Assembly (NCBI GenBank): GCA_029817715.1
Contig: JARUPY010000473.1
Location: 372,001-436,000, forward strand
Direction: 5' to 3'
Length of the DNA stretch: 64,000 nt
Origin: Melastoma dodecandrum
Lineage: Eukaryota; Streptophyta; Magnoliopsida; Myrtales; Melastomataceae
A model generated the notes under the pieces. The model did no database searches, had not been told where the DNA came from, and saw only the letters and a list, made by a program, of their open reading frames with translations. Of the stretch, positions 11,810 through 27,567 are shown piece by piece. Every line of letters begins with the position of its first letter. Position 1 is the stretch's first letter. The position numbers and the translations under genes are program-made.

Positions 11810-13077
11810 TCAGGAGTCGGAAAATGCTGGGACTTCAGTGTCAAGCAGTGGCTTCCCGAGGGAGGAGATGGGTGAATCGCACGCGTGTACAGCGACACAG
11901 ACATCATGTTTTTCCAGAAACTGTGCTGTGTTGGCAAAGAGCAGGGGGGCATACTCGAGCACCGTCTTCTTACACTGCAAGAATACCACAGGGACCACAT
12001 TGATGTGAGAACGCTCAGTAGTTATGGAACGAGGCGACATATCTGCGAAAAAACTCTATATCTATACAGGAGAAGGGAGTCATTTTCAAGCATCACCTTA
12101 GCTGCATAGGTCTCCATCGAATCGCAAGCCTTCAGAAGCGTGTGCATGATATCCATCTGAGATGATAATATCCAACAATGTAGAAGGAATATCTCAAATT
12201 TCAGAGGTTTCAGAGGTAAGGATTTGAGCACAGAAGTAAAACATGCGGTCAACAGTCATTGCAGTAGGCCTGGTAAACATAGAACAAACAAGAAACGCAA
12301 TGCAACTTACCTGAGTATCTGGGTTTCTCAACCTGGTCAAAACATCAGAAACCGTATCCTCACATAGTTCACACCTGTTCTCCTTTACCATGGAGAAAGT
12401 GGGGGCAGCTTTGCACACACCGACCTTCTGGCAGAAGGCATCTGGTTCAATGGAAGAAATCTCCAAGAAGAACATAGGGACGTAGTAGTCAACCCATTTG
12501 ATGCACTGCAGCAGTAAACCAGAAGCATCGACACATTCAGTTTGCCGTTAGGATAAACAATACTGGTGGAAAGAAACCGGTCAAACAGCAAGAGAAAGAG
12601 GGTAAGAGAGACGGACCTCCTTTCTGAGGGTCCCTAACTGAGAACAGCTAACATGAAGAACTTCAATGATCTCCGTTTGGGTTTTGTTATTGGCAAGATA
12701 GTCAAGAGCCACCTCCGCGTACTCCTCGCACATCAAGCATAGTTTGTCGTTCCGGAAATCCTCGAGGTCAATTTCATTATCCAGCTTCTGGTAGTCAAAA
12801 GCTTCGACACGGGAAAAAGCCCAAAACAGGGATTAGGAGGCAGAAAGCAACGTCTAAGGTCCCATGGGATCCAAAATTGATACCAATCGGTCAAAACAAA
12901 AAACATCTTCAGCGAGGATAAACAAAATTCATCCCAATGATGTGTTCCTCCATTCACAGAGGGAAGATCAGAAAACGGGATGATACCTCGGAGATTCTGC
13001 GGGGCTTGCCTGGCACGAAGCGTGCCCATGAACCCGAAACTAAGCAGGAACAGGAGCAACCCTAGCCTCAAATCCAT
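11810..13077 (-). CDS. Saposin B domain-containing protein (prosaposin-like)
   Basis: Five exons give 231 residues in one frame: 13077-12987, 12801-12617, 12505-12311, 12156-12097 and 11974-11810. The start ATG at 13077 opens a signal peptide (MDLRLGLLLFLLSFGF). Two saposin-type domains follow, each with the six cysteines expected. The first runs from CLMC through VSC, KEC and AFC to VGVC. The second runs from CELC through KAC, KCK and DVC to HAC. A typical AANNKTQ-like site (NNKT) could be N-glycosylated. Saposin-like proteins bind lipids or assist hydrolases in the lysosome or vacuole. The plant members (for example At3g51730 and At5g01800) are secreted or vacuolar, and their exact partners are unsettled. 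The donor after exon 2 (GTCCGT) is weak, but the frame and homology support it. No lesions are present. Confidence 0.9.
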
Positions 13078-13443
13078 GGCCGGCAGGCGTTGGGGTTTCC
13101 TGCTGCCGCCAGAAACCGGGAAACAAGGAAAACAAACAAAGTCAAACCGAAACGAAACGACAACAACCAATCTAATAGTTAAAAAGATGAGCAACAACAG
13201 CTGAGCTGCTGATCGAAACGAAATCCTGAACAAACCGATTCCAGAAATTCCCAACCAAATCGAGGAACGAATCAAAAAGTCTCCCCCCCCCCCACACACA
13301 CACCCACCACAACAACTCCCAAATGACAAAAGAAAGCCAAAGAAAAAGAGCGAGGGATGATTACAAAGAGAGTTTGGGTTTGGGAAGGGAGCGTAGGGGA
13401 GTTGCTAACTTCACAGCTTTAACCCTGTTGGTCGGACTCCCTT

Positions 13444-13466
13444 CCCCTAACCCTAACCCCAACCCC
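13444..13466. promoter_or_regulatory. Telo-box-like CCCTAACCCTAACCCC tract
   Basis: This lies about 370 bp upstream of the saposin-like start codon. CCCTAA-type motifs are known in plant promoters of translation and growth genes. Here the run could equally be a chance low-complexity tract. A poly-C/CA tract also lies at about 13280-13306. Confidence 0.35.
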
Positions 13467-13917
13467 AAAACCACCTCTGGATTCCTTCGTACGATGATCG
13501 TCTGTCCTACTCTCCATATACAATTGAAGAAATTAAAAAAAAAAAAAGCAAGTACCCAGAAAAAGATAAACGGAAGAGGCGGAGATGAAGATGAAGAAGG
13601 GCTGTCTGTCTGTCTCTGTTATTATCCTCTTTGGCTGTCGTATCCCCCCAAAGCTACCTTCCTTCTAATTCTAAGCTACCCTTCCAAATTAAGCAAACCA
13701 TGTAATAAAAACACAACACCGCATCTATCGTTTTCCCTTTGGCTTGTTCATTTTGTGTTATCCGTTAAATTATATAATATATATCAAATTAATAAAGCAA
13801 AAATTCTTCATTGAGAATTAAATTTGGGCATGATATCCAAAAGTAAATTTGGATCGATCCTCGGGGACTAGCTAAACGCATCGGAGCTCCATTTTGTGTT
13901 TTGCTCGTTAAGGAGTA

Positions 13918-17042
<3,125 letters not shown>

Positions 17043-17109
17043 GAGCCACAAACTTATCTGCCACCAACACTAATCCTAGTAGATTCCCACTAACTCATGT
17101 TTGAATCAT
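17043..17109. repeat. 67-bp direct repeat, left copy flanking the old gypsy element
   Basis: GAGCCACAAACTTATCTGCC...GTTTGAATCAT lies directly left of the LTR. It matches 22882-22948 with two mismatches and no gaps. Confidence 0.9.
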
Positions 17110-17111
17110 GG

Positions 17112-17848
17112 TGATGCGGGAACGGCACGGAATAAATATTTCAATACCAAAACGAAAGGGGATGTCACTAAGGGTGTGGAATGGAGTGATGTGAGAATGG
17201 TCGGAACGGTAGATGATAAAGCGGGATGGCTAAATGGATGGTATGAAAGGATAGGTTGAACTCAACCTCCACGTATACAGATACACCATCGTAAAAGAAG
17301 ACTCGGATAGAAACTCGTCTGTCACACGGATACAGACACACCACCGTGAACAAGAACGAGGGCGAGGAACATCACGAATGATACAAGCACACCATCACCG
17401 GTTGATACACTCTACTCAATCTGCAGTTGGAATCCACCAAATGAAGAACGAGGTTGAAAGAGAATCAACTCCTTCGGATAGAAAGACAAAAGCCTAATCT
17501 GGGTTTAAAGTCTGAATAATCTATTATTTTCTAACTCTTACATGGCAAGGGCTTATATAAGCTATCCATAGAAAAGACGATAAACGAAATAAAATAAAAT
17601 AAAAGAGAAGATCAGAAGATAAGGAAGTGAAATGTTTAATTTCTCCCCGACAAGATCTGAAAAAATAGTGGAGCAGGACAGTGGAACAGGCGCGACTCTT
17701 GGGGCGCAAGTTGCCAGACCTAAACCGTTATATCGTAACTGTCCTTTGGATTGCTCGTCGCCTCGCTTACTCGATGACCAGTAAGTTGATACCTCCAGTA
17801 GGCGACGGTGGCTAAGATGTTGGCGAAGCGACGACCATCCTTGTATCA
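17112..17848 (-). repeat. 3' LTR of the old gypsy element
   Basis: It aligns along its length with 22093-22861, sharing for example CAATACCAAAACGAAAGG near the left end and GGCGACGGTGGCTAAGATGT near the right end. It ends TTGTATCA, next to the polypurine tract of the element strand. Confidence 0.9.
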
Positions 17849-20800
17849 TCCTCCCCTTGTTGAAGATAGTTTGCCCTCAAACTTGTATGGTCATCGTCTT
17901 CATACGGAATGAGGTCATTCACATTGAAAGTGACGGAGACTCCATACTCTCTAGGGAGATCAACCTTGTAGGTATTATAGTTGATGGGGTCAATGATCTT
18001 AAAAGGTCCTTCCACTCGAGGCATCAACTTGTTCTTCCTCTTTGAAGGAAATCGTTCATTCCTCAGATGAATCAACACTAAGTCTCCAGGCTGAAAGACC
18101 TTTGCTCTCCTCCCGCGATTTGCTTTTTCCTGATATCGAAGTTAGCCTTCTCGATCTGAGCATGAATCTTCTCATGGAGCAACTCATCTCCTTAACCCAT
18201 TTTTCGGCAATTCGGCTGAGTGTTTTCGCATTAGGTAGATGATTAGATCGACAAGAATCAAGGGGTTGAGGCTATAGACTACCTCAAAAGGTGAAGACTT
18301 GGTTGCCAAACTTGGGGCTCTTTTTTAGATGAACTCAGCATGAGCAAGCTTCATAACCAAATCATTCTTATTCTTCGAGACCAAGGTTCGAAGAATTTTC
18401 GCCATGGTTCAATTAACAACATTTTTCTGTCTGTCGGTCTGTGGGTGATACGGTGTGCTAAAGACGAGCTTAGTTTCAGCTTGTGCCACAACGTATTCCA
18501 GAAATAGCTTAAGCAATTCACGTCGCGATCTGATACGATCGACTTAGGCACTCCATGTAATCTCAGCACTTCTCGAAAATACAAATCCGCTACGTTGGTT
18601 GCACCGTCTATCTTTTGGCATGGAATGAAGTGTGCCATATTCGAGAATCGATCGACCACAACCATGATCGAATCCTTCCTCCGCTGTCAACCTGGGTAAG
18701 CCCAATAAAAAAATACATATTCACATGTTCCCATGGACGCTTAGGAACTGGAAGTGGAGTATACAATCCTTGGGGTTAGACTCGGCTCTTCGTTTGTTGG
18801 TAGATGGCACATCTCGAGATAAGGCCTCACGCTTTCTTCTCCATTCGAGAACAATATAAATTCTCCTGGAGCAACAACAATGTCTTGTCGACTCCAAAAT
18901 ATCCAGCGATTCCTCCTCCATGGACTTCTCGAATGAGCAATTCTCGCGTTGAACTCCTGAGAATGCATAACTTAGTGTCGCGAAAGAGAAATTCATTCAC
19001 CCGGTAGAATCGATCAATCGCCTGAGTGGTGCATTAGGCAAAAACTCCTCCAAAATCTTCGTCGCCCTTATATAAATTCTTCAGGTACTCGAAACCAATG
19101 AACTTGGTCTCCATTGCTGACAGCAAGATCAACTTTCTTGAAAGGGCGTCAGCAACTACATTCTTTGCTCTTGATTTGTGCTTGAGCATGAAAGTAAAAG
19201 ATTGAAGGAACTCTACCCATTTGGCATGTCGCCGGCTGAGTTTGTGCTAAGAGAGCTTCATGGTCGGTGTGTAGCACGAACTTTCTAGGCAGCAGATATT
19301 GGCTCCACGTCTCCAAAACTCGAACAATAGCCAAGAACTCCATACCGTACGTCGATTAGTTGAGTTTGGCACCATTGAGTTTCTCGCTTAAATAAGCGAT
19401 GAGTCTCGCTTCTTGCATCAGCACTCCTCCTATCCCAATTCCGGATGCATCACATTCGACTTCGAACATCTTTGCAAAGTCAGATAAGGCGAGAACGGGT
19501 GTTTCACTTAGACACTCCTTCAGTCGCTCGAAGCTAGCTTGTGCAGTAGAAGTTCATTCGAACTTGTCTCCTTTTAGACACTCGATGAGAGGGGCTGCGA
19601 TCGAGTTGAAATCTCGATTGAATCTCCTGTAGAATGATGCTAAGTCATGGAAGCTACGAATGTCGTGAAATCTCTTTGGCATTGACCACTCCTTGATCGC
19701 TTCGATCTTACTCTCGTCCACTTTGATTCCTTCGCTTGAAACTACAAAATCAAGGAATACTACACTGAGTTGAAAAAACTAACACTTCTTGATATTCCCA
19801 TATAGCTTCTCGTCGCGAAGTGTGCGAAACACTGTGCGTGCTCAACATGTTCGTCGAGACTGCTGCGGTAAATGAGAATGTCGTCAAAGTAGACAACCAC
19901 GAACTTCCCCATGAATGGTAGCAAGACATGGGTCCGTCGCATGAACGTGCTGAGCGCGTTTGACAAACTAAAGGGCATCACCAATAATTCTTACAATCAG
20001 TAGTTGGTCTTAAAGGTTGTCTTCCAGTCGTCGCCTTCCTTCATTCGGATCTAGTGATAATCACTTCGCAAGTCTACTTTTGAAAACACATGCACTCCAT
20101 GCGACTCATCCAACATATCATCTAGTCGAGGAATTGGGAAGCGATACTTCACCGTTATCTTGTTGATCGCTCGACTATCCATACGCATTCTCCATGTGCC
20201 ATCTTTCTTCGATACCAATATAGCTGAAACTGAGCAAGGGTTCAGGCTCTCTCGTACCAAACCTTTCTCCAATAGTTCATCGACCTGCCTTTGAAGTTCT
20301 TTCACTTCCTCGAGATTGCATCGATAAGCTGGTCGGTTGGGTAGGGAAGCTCCTGGAATCCAGTCGATTTGGTGCTAAATACCTCTCAATGGTGGTAGTG
20401 CGACGGGTAACTCCTCCGATGACACATTCTTAAACTCCTTGATTAAAGCTTTGGCATGGAGATTATCTATCAACCGATCCTGGGCTGATTCAACCAGAAC
20501 CAAGGTAAACATCCTCGCTTTCGCGCATTGCCCGAATCAACTCCATTCGCTTGATAACATGAGCAGGCGACTGGTGGATGGGTGCTTCGCCTGGTTGGGC
20601 AGTTAAAGGCATCAGGGTGATCTTCTTTTTGTTGACGGATGGAATAGGTATAACGATACATGTCATGTTGTGCGCATCAATCGAATTGCCATGGTCTTCC
20701 TAGGAGCAAGTGGATGCATCCATTTTCCAATCGAGAAAGGAACTCGCGCTTTTTGTGTCACACGAACATCATTGTCCTTGCTGAGCCATTGTAGGTGACA

Positions 20801-21860
20801 AGGATGAGGATGTGGTGCTAGGCAACTTGGGCTTCTCAATCACGATTTTAGAGATCGCGTTGGTGCAACTTCCTCTGTCTACAATCACCAAACAAACTTT
20901 ATCCTTAACAATACACCTGGTATGAAAGATGCACTCACTTTAGTTCTCCTCGCGAACAGGTGTTGCGTCCAAAGCCTTGCGGTCGACTAGCAACTCTCCT
21001 TCGTCCGGATGCTCCTTAGTTTCATCTGGATCCCAAATAGGATCGACGTTCTCATCAAACTCTTCTCCTTCATCAGACAACTCTTTGATGACAACATTTC
21101 TCCTTGAGGGCCACTCCAACGCCATGTGTCATGTCCCTTGGCATTTGAAACAACGACGAACAGGATCATGCACGTTCGTCTTAACTTCAGGTCTAGTAGT
21201 CGACGATGGGGTTCTTCTTGGCGTAGTCGACGGGGGCTTCGCCTCGGAGGTACTCCCTTGTTGAAAGGCATAGACTTCACAAATGGGCGAATACCCGATC
21301 TCCTCACTTGCTGCTGCTCAACCTTATGAGCAAGCGCTCGAACATCGTCGAAGGTCCAGTACTACTGAAGTTCTACAGCATATGCAATCCGGGCTTTAAC
21401 TCCTCGAAGATACCTAACAATGGTTTGCTCGGAAGCTTCTTGGACATCACATTGCACCAAGAGTCTCTCGAACTCCCTCGTGTATTCCGACATAGTTGAG
21501 ACTTGCTGAAGCGACTACAGCTTGAGATGGAGATCCGCCGATAGTGTTTCGGAAAAAACCCTCTTAGTCATAGCCCTCTTCATTTTTTTCCACGTCCGAA
21601 TCTTATCGCATCCTTCTCTACAGGTCTGTTGATTGGTATTCTCCCATCATAAGCTGACGTACTTCTTTAACCGTAACGCTGACATTTTAAATTTTCGATC
21701 CTCGTGCACTCCTCATAATCGAAGATCCGTTCGACCGTATGCATCCAATCAATGAACTCCACGAGGTCAAGGTTTTTCTCAAACTCCGGTATCTGAATAT
21801 TCATCGTTGGGGCTTTTTTTTCTCACCGACGTTATTCTGGTGAAGACGCTCGTTGAAACT
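17812..21860 (-). pseudogene. Gag-Pol remnants of the old gypsy element
   Basis: Recognisable pieces on the minus strand, in order. Near 21140 is a zinc knuckle, CFKCQG then HMALEW, with a stop codon inside and the last Cys read as Trp. At 20305-20051 is reverse transcriptase ([36 protein letters not shown]). At 19984-19760 is the palm with [13 protein letters not shown], so the catalytic aspartates remain. At about 19660-19150 is RNase H (VLETWSQYLLPRKFVLHTDH). At 18665-18351 is the integrase core ([23 protein letters not shown]). At 18078-17812 is the integrase C-terminus (KNKLMPRVEGPFKIID, ATFNVNDLIPYEDD-like). No single frame connects them. The last frame runs through the polypurine tract and 36 bases into the 3' LTR, a layout known from some chromovirus clades. 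Confidence 0.88.
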
Positions 21861-22092
21861 CCTCGTGCCATGGATTCTCATCTTCGTCGCTGTCTAATAG
21901 ACTGCGGCAAGACGATCCATTATGGGTTTGCAACTACTGTAGTTGTTGCTAAAGATCAGCGATTTACTGCTCAAGCCGAGCAATGTGTGCTTCGTCAAGA
22001 GTCATACCGCATCTGAATCTTCCGGCCATTGACAACCGTGGGTTGTACAGCAATCGTGCGCACTATAACAACCTTACGCTCTGCTATAATGA

Positions 22093-22861
22093 TGATGTGG
22101 GGACGACAAAGAATAGATGATTCCAATACCAAAACGAAAGGGGGCGTCACTTAGGGTACGGAATGGAGTGACGTGGGAATGGTCGGAAGGATAGATGATG
22201 AAGTGGGACGGCTAAATGGATTGGTATGAAAGGATAGGTTGAGATCAACATCCACGGATACATATACACCACTATGAAAGAAGACTCGGATAGAAACTCG
22301 TCTGTCACACGGATACAAATACACCACCGTGAACAAGAACGAGGGCTGGGAACATCACGGAGGATACAAGCACACCATCACCGGTTGATACATTCTACTC
22401 AATCTGCAGTCGGAATCCACCAAATGAAGAACAAGGTTGAAAGAGAATCAACTCCTTCGAATGGAAAGACAAAAGCCTAATCTGGATATATAGTCTGAAT
22501 AATCTATTGTTTTTTCAACTCTTACAAGGCAAGGGCTTATATAGGATGCTCATAGAAAAGACAATAAATGAAACAAAATAAAATAAAAGAGAAGATCAGA
22601 AGATAAGGAAGTGAAATGTTTAATTTCCCCCAACAAGATCTGAAAAGATAGTGGAGCAAGGTCGTGGAATAGGCGCGACTCTTGGGACGCAAGTTGTCAG
22701 ACCTGAACCGTTAGATCGTAACCGTCCTTTGGGTTGCTCGTCGCCTAAGAGTCATATCGTCCGATGCTTCTCTCGTCGCCTCGTTTACTCGATGACCAAC
22801 AAGTTAATACCTCCAGTCGGCGACGGTGGCTAAGATGTGGGCGAAGTGATGACCATCCTTG
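22093..22861 (-). repeat. 5' LTR of the old gypsy element
   Basis: The partner of 17112-17848. Its outer terminus lacks the expected TATCA and instead runs into GCGAGCCACTTGTCCTCATG before the 67-bp repeat, so this end is degraded or rearranged. The primer site beside the inner end (TTATAGCAGAGCG on the element strand) is a decayed match to the initiator Met tRNA. Confidence 0.88.
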
Positions 22862-22881
22862 CGAGCCACTTGTCCTCATGC

Positions 22882-22948
22882 GAGCCACAAACTTATCTGC
22901 CACCAACACTATTCCTAGTAGATCCCCACTAACTCATGTTTGAATCAT
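22882..22948. repeat. 67-bp direct repeat, right copy flanking the old gypsy element
   Basis: The copy of 17043-17109 with two substitutions. A short GCGAGCCAC duplication (22861-22869 and 22881-22889) leads into it. Confidence 0.9.
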
Positions 22949-24257
22949 CGCGTTTGGCTCCCTAGTGTGGGTTGATCCCGAGGGAGATGGACACCCGATT
23001 ACAAAACCTACGGAGGAGGATTGATAAGTGGGTTTACCCGGGGATTTGTTGTCTCATCACACGCAGTCACCCGCATTAACGGGTGGAAATCTCCCTCACT
23101 ATGATCGTGAAAGTCAAGTGAAATTCATCCCGGAGTCATTCTTTGTCCTTGGAACCCGGCCAGATACAATATGTATATTAGCCTTTTTTTTTAATCTAAG
23201 TCTTTGTGGGGTTCTTCATCACTTTTTAACACTAGTAGCACTCATTATCCATCGCTCCACTCAACTCTGCCAACAATTTATTCTTTTTGCTTGATTGATT
23301 GAATCGGTATATGTATTTAGCTTCCAGGGTGTTTATTCCTTTCGAGTTGCGGGAAATACAGACCGGATAACGTTGTTTATCTTGTCGTTACCTTTAATGG
23401 GCATAGAGGATGAATCTCGTTATCGGTTTAGGGCCTCGTGTCGGGATCTCTATACCTTAGAGAGGAACATTCCTTCCTCGGCCTGTTTACTTATCTGAGT
23501 CTTCTCAAGTGGGAGGGAACCACGTGACCGTCGTGTTTCAAGTTTCCATGGAGAACGAACAAGTTTGGTCTAGAGTCACCAAAAATCAGCCGGAGGGACA
23601 CAAAGAAGAGACATAAGTGATGAACAAAGCACGTAAAAGCTGAAGAGGAAAAGGAAATAGTGAAATGGGCGTCCTCAATCTCAGTTCAACGTAACGCCAT
23701 CAATAACAAAAACAGCAACCAGGATTTTGCTGCATACCGCCACATCCCTTTGCGGTGGCGGACCTTCATTTTATACCCATAAGTATAAGATCACTTCTAC
23801 TAAATTAGCACTCAAGGAAAGGAAAAGGACAGCCCATGGTAAATTATTCACTCCCTAAATTGGTTTGTATCCCTTTTTTTGGCAAGTAAAATAATTTACT
23901 TGCATGAATTTGGAGTAGTTGTTGGACTCATCGGGGGTGTGTGTATGTGTGTCACTTTTTTTGTTGGGTAGGAAAAAGATGATAAATTTCCCATATTAAG
24001 AAAATACTATTTATACTATCTCATAATATTTTGATTTTTTTAATGCAAACTTATCTCCCAGCGTCCCTAATAGTGTTGAATTTTGGAATTATTCGTTATT
24101 AAATAATATAAATATTTTAGTTGCTATCTAATTGGCTGCGGCAACCAAGTTAGTTTTGCATAAATTGGGGGGGGAGGGATCCTCCCCTCCCTTCACTTGA
24201 TCCCCTTTTCAACCGAATATTCATTCATCCCCGTAGAAGGGGAAGAAGAAGAAGGTG
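22949..24257. other. Intergenic and promoter region of the aminotransferase gene
   Basis: No gene recognised. A hairpin-forming CCGCCAC...GTGGCGG sits at about 23737-23761. The 100 bases before the aminotransferase start contain GAAGAAGAAG purine repeats, which are probably 5' leader. There is no clear TATA box. Confidence 0.4.
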
Positions 24258-27200
24258 ATGATGATGACGATGCGGAGGAGCGTGTCGAGGCGTGGGGTTC
24301 TACCGCTGGGTTCCCCCATCCAGCGTTTGCTCTCCCAGCACGCCGCTCGCGAGGCTACCGACCTCTCCGATGACTCCTCCACCTCCTCCGTCCTCCCCAA
24401 AATGCCTCCCTTCGACTACTCTCCCCCTCCCTACGTCGGCCCCTCCGCCGCTGACATCCTCGCCAAGCGCAGGCAGTACCTCAGCCCCTCCCTCTTCCAC
24501 TTTTATTCCCGTCCAGTACGTCCTCTCGTCTGTCGTCCATTTTCATTTGCTGTCGATTTACGTTCCTCCGTCGTACGATGAATCGGTCGGGACGCGTTTT
24601 TTTTTTGTTAGCTGCACCTGGTGGAGGGGAAGAAGCAGTACCTGTTCGACGTGGACGGTCGCCGGTACCTCGACGCGTTCGGAGGGATCGCCACCGTTTG
24701 CTGCGGCCACTGTCACCCGGACATTGTGAAGGCCATCGTCGACCAGACCAACCGCCTACAGCATTCCACCGTCCTATACCTCAACTCGGCCATCGCGGAT
24801 TTCGCTGAGGCCCTCGCTTCCAAAATGCCCGGAGATCTCAAGGTCCACAACCATTCCCCCTCTTTAATTTGTTTTTATTTTCCAGCGCATCGGATTAAGT
24901 TTTGTTTCTGGGTTTCTGCATCGATCCTATCAATGTTAATTATCCCCTTTGTTGTCCTTGGAATTTGCTGTCTCGCATGGAAAAAATCGGGACATATAAG
25001 ACAAAAGGCCTTGCATCTCATTCCTTGTTTATGTCGTCTTTTATTTGTTCCCTTACCAAATCGATTTGAGAATTTCTTCGTTATAAGTAGATACACTTGC
25101 TTGGTCTATCATCAATACAACAATTAGGTTAATCTATCTAGTATGGCAATCGTTTATAAATGTGTAATTATGTACCATTATGTCAAAAACTTGTAAATCA
25201 AAGTTATGTGCAATGATGCTGCAATGATCTCTCATAGTCACCTCTCATTATTTTTTCGCTTGTGTCATGACAAGCGTATGGGTGTTCTTTTCTGGGTTTT
25301 TTTTTTGGTTGGTTTGTGAGTGGAGATGGTGGGAAATCTGGTTGGTTCTGGTAAGGGGATGATGGGGTAGATATGTCTTCTTGCATTTCCTCCGGATAAG
25401 ATTGGGAAGCAAAGGAGAATAAGAAGAGGGATGTGTTTGCTTGTTTAAAAAATAAATATTTACATGTTTGATATTATTCACACGAATTATCAGTGTATGT
25501 TGAAAGAACATTTTAGTTGATTTTGTAATGGGTGTTAAAAGCATCAGAAGAACAGTTGCAGCAACATGTACTGACGAGTTGTTTGTTGAAAGGTGGTGTT
25601 CTTCACTAACTCGGGCACGGAAGCGAATGAACTAGCGATGATGATGGCGAGGCTGTACACGGGTTGCCATGACATGATATCTCTCAGGAATGCATACCAT
25701 GGGAATGCTGCAGGGACCATGGGGGCGACCGCGCAGCGTGTCTGGAAATTTAATGTCGTTCAGGTAACAATAGTTGCTACATAAGTGATTTTTTTTTTTT
25801 TTTGGATCGGAGCCCAAAAAGAAACCAAGGATCGTTGCCCATGATGTTAACATGTTCGCCTTTTTTGTTATCTGTTTTGATGTCATGTGTCGCATGGCTT
25901 TCTGCGGTCCAAATTGCAAGAGAGCCCCACCTTGACAGTGACCAAATGCTTTTTCTTGATAAGAAAGAGATCAACCTGTGATATTTTTATAGTTGGGGTT
26001 TGGTTGGTGATGTTGATGAGTATTGGTTTTTTAAGGGAGTGACGGGGAATATGGAACTGAGTGGGGGGAATAAATGATTGAGTGGGACAGAGACGTGGAG
26101 CTTTTGATTTCTCGAGTAGCGTGGTGGGCAGATGGCTGAATACGTCTCTAGTGTTTATTATTTATTATCGTCATTGTTTGATTGAGAGCTTCCTAGTGGC
26201 ATCAGGCAGGGACCCTGGGGCCCTTTCTTCCCTCTGTGATTCTCCATGAATATGACCAGCTGGTGTGATGTGTTATGATATTCAGTTTCTTACGTGCTGG
26301 TTGTTTGCAGACCGGGGTTCACCATGCATTGAACCCTGACCCGTACAGGGGTGTATTCGGTTCTGATGGAGAGAAATATGCCAAAGATATTGATGATCTC
26401 ATTGAGTTTGGAACTTCCGGCCGGGTCGCTGGTTTCATATCAGAAGCCATACAGGTAAAAACTAAAAAGCACATCGAATTACCAGCCGGGATGTGGTGCC
26501 AGCCTCTGCATTTTCGGACCTTGATGCTGATGAGAGGACTTGATATGAATGCAGGGTGTGGGAGGGATCATAGAATTGGCTCCAGGGTACTTGCCTCCTG
26601 TATACAGCAGCATCAAGAAAGCTGGAGGTCTTACTATTGCTGATGAGGTCCAATGTGGCTTTGCTCGTACAGGCAGCAATTTCTGGGGATTTGAAGCCCA
26701 GGGAGTTGTCCCTGATATTGTGACAATGGCTAAGGTTTTTTACGCATTACGAGCAGCACTTCACCCTGGTAAATCATGGATAATCTCTCTAGACCTTCTG
26801 ACCTTATGATCTGCTATTTGTGCAGGGAATTGGCAATGGCATACCTCTTGGGGCTGTAGTCACTACCCCAGAAGTTGCAAAAGTCCTTACTCAGCGTAGT
26901 TACTTTAACACATTTGGTGGGAATCCGGTGTGCACTGCTGCAGGGCTGGCTGTTTTGAATGTGATCGAGAAGGAAAAACTTAAGGAGAATGCCCACATCG
27001 TAGGATCTCATCTTAAGAACAGGTTAACATCGCTCAAGGATAAATATGAAGGTAAAGCCCCGATTCTATATTACTTTGGTGGTAAAGACATTAGACCCAC
27101 TTCATGACATCTGATTACGTACGGACGTGCAGTTATTGGGGATGTGAGGGGCAGAGGCTTGATCCTAGGGGTTGAACTAGTGACAGATCGTGAGTTGAAA

Positions 27201-27567
27201 ACCCCCGCTAAGGATGAAACCATGCATGCTATGGAAATGATGAGAGGCATGTCCGCATTCCCTTTTTCACTTCTTTCCTGCCTTCCTTAACCATTCTTTC
27301 CTGACTGATAATGGGATGAAATCAGATAATGGAGTGCTGATAGGGAGAGGAGGCATCTACGGCAATGTCTTCCGGATCACTCCACCCCTATGTTTCACCA
27401 AAGAAGATGCAGGTATGAGAACAGCTCACGACCCAAGCACACCTTTCATATTCTAGCTTTGTTCAATTAAACTGATCCTGCTTCTTCTGACGGCCATTGC
27501 ATGTCTCGTTTGTGCTCATGCAGATTACCTGGTGGATGTCATGGATTATGCCCTGTCCAAGGTATAA
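24258..27567 (+). CDS. Alanine-glyoxylate aminotransferase 2 homologue (AGT2/AGT3/PYD4 type), mitochondrial
   Basis: Nine exons encode 484 residues: 24258-24515, 24612-24842, 25593-25763, 26311-26454, 26555-26734, 26826-27051, 27133-27246, 27326-27412 and 27524-27567. The arginine/serine-rich start ([16 protein letters not shown]) fits a mitochondrial presequence. ATG 24270 is an alternative start in the same frame. It is a class III PLP-dependent aminotransferase: [20 protein letters not shown] binds the cofactor phosphate, [13 protein letters not shown] holds the Asp for the pyridine nitrogen, and TMAKGIGNG holds the Schiff-base Lys (about K328, last codon of exon 5). It would transfer an amino group between alanine (or beta-alanine or beta-aminoisobutyrate) and glyoxylate or pyruvate. 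Arabidopsis AGT2, AGT3 and PYD4 are the nearest by memory, and I cannot choose between them. Intron 7 (27247-27325) starts GC, not GT. Everything else is GT-AG and intact. Confidence 0.95.

Larger units (their letters stand above)
17112..22861 (-). mobile_element. Old, decayed Ty3/gypsy LTR retrotransposon
   Basis: A full-length element in minus orientation. The 3' LTR is at 17112-17848 and the 5' LTR at 22093-22861. The element strand starts TGATACAAGG and ends CCCGCATCA. A purine-rich tract (CAAGGGGAGGA) abuts the 3' LTR. The order on the minus strand is gag zinc knuckle, reverse transcriptase, RNase H, integrase, which defines Ty3/gypsy. The LTRs differ at roughly a tenth of positions by eye, and the right one carries an extra insertion of about 35 bp. 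The reading frame is interrupted by many stops and shifts, so the copy is old and inactive. Confidence 0.92.

Noticed and set aside
13323..13814. 163-codon plus-strand frame upstream of the saposin-like gene
   Set aside because: Covers simple sequence (AC, A-run, CCCTAA-type tracts) in the divergent promoter region, with no family resemblance.
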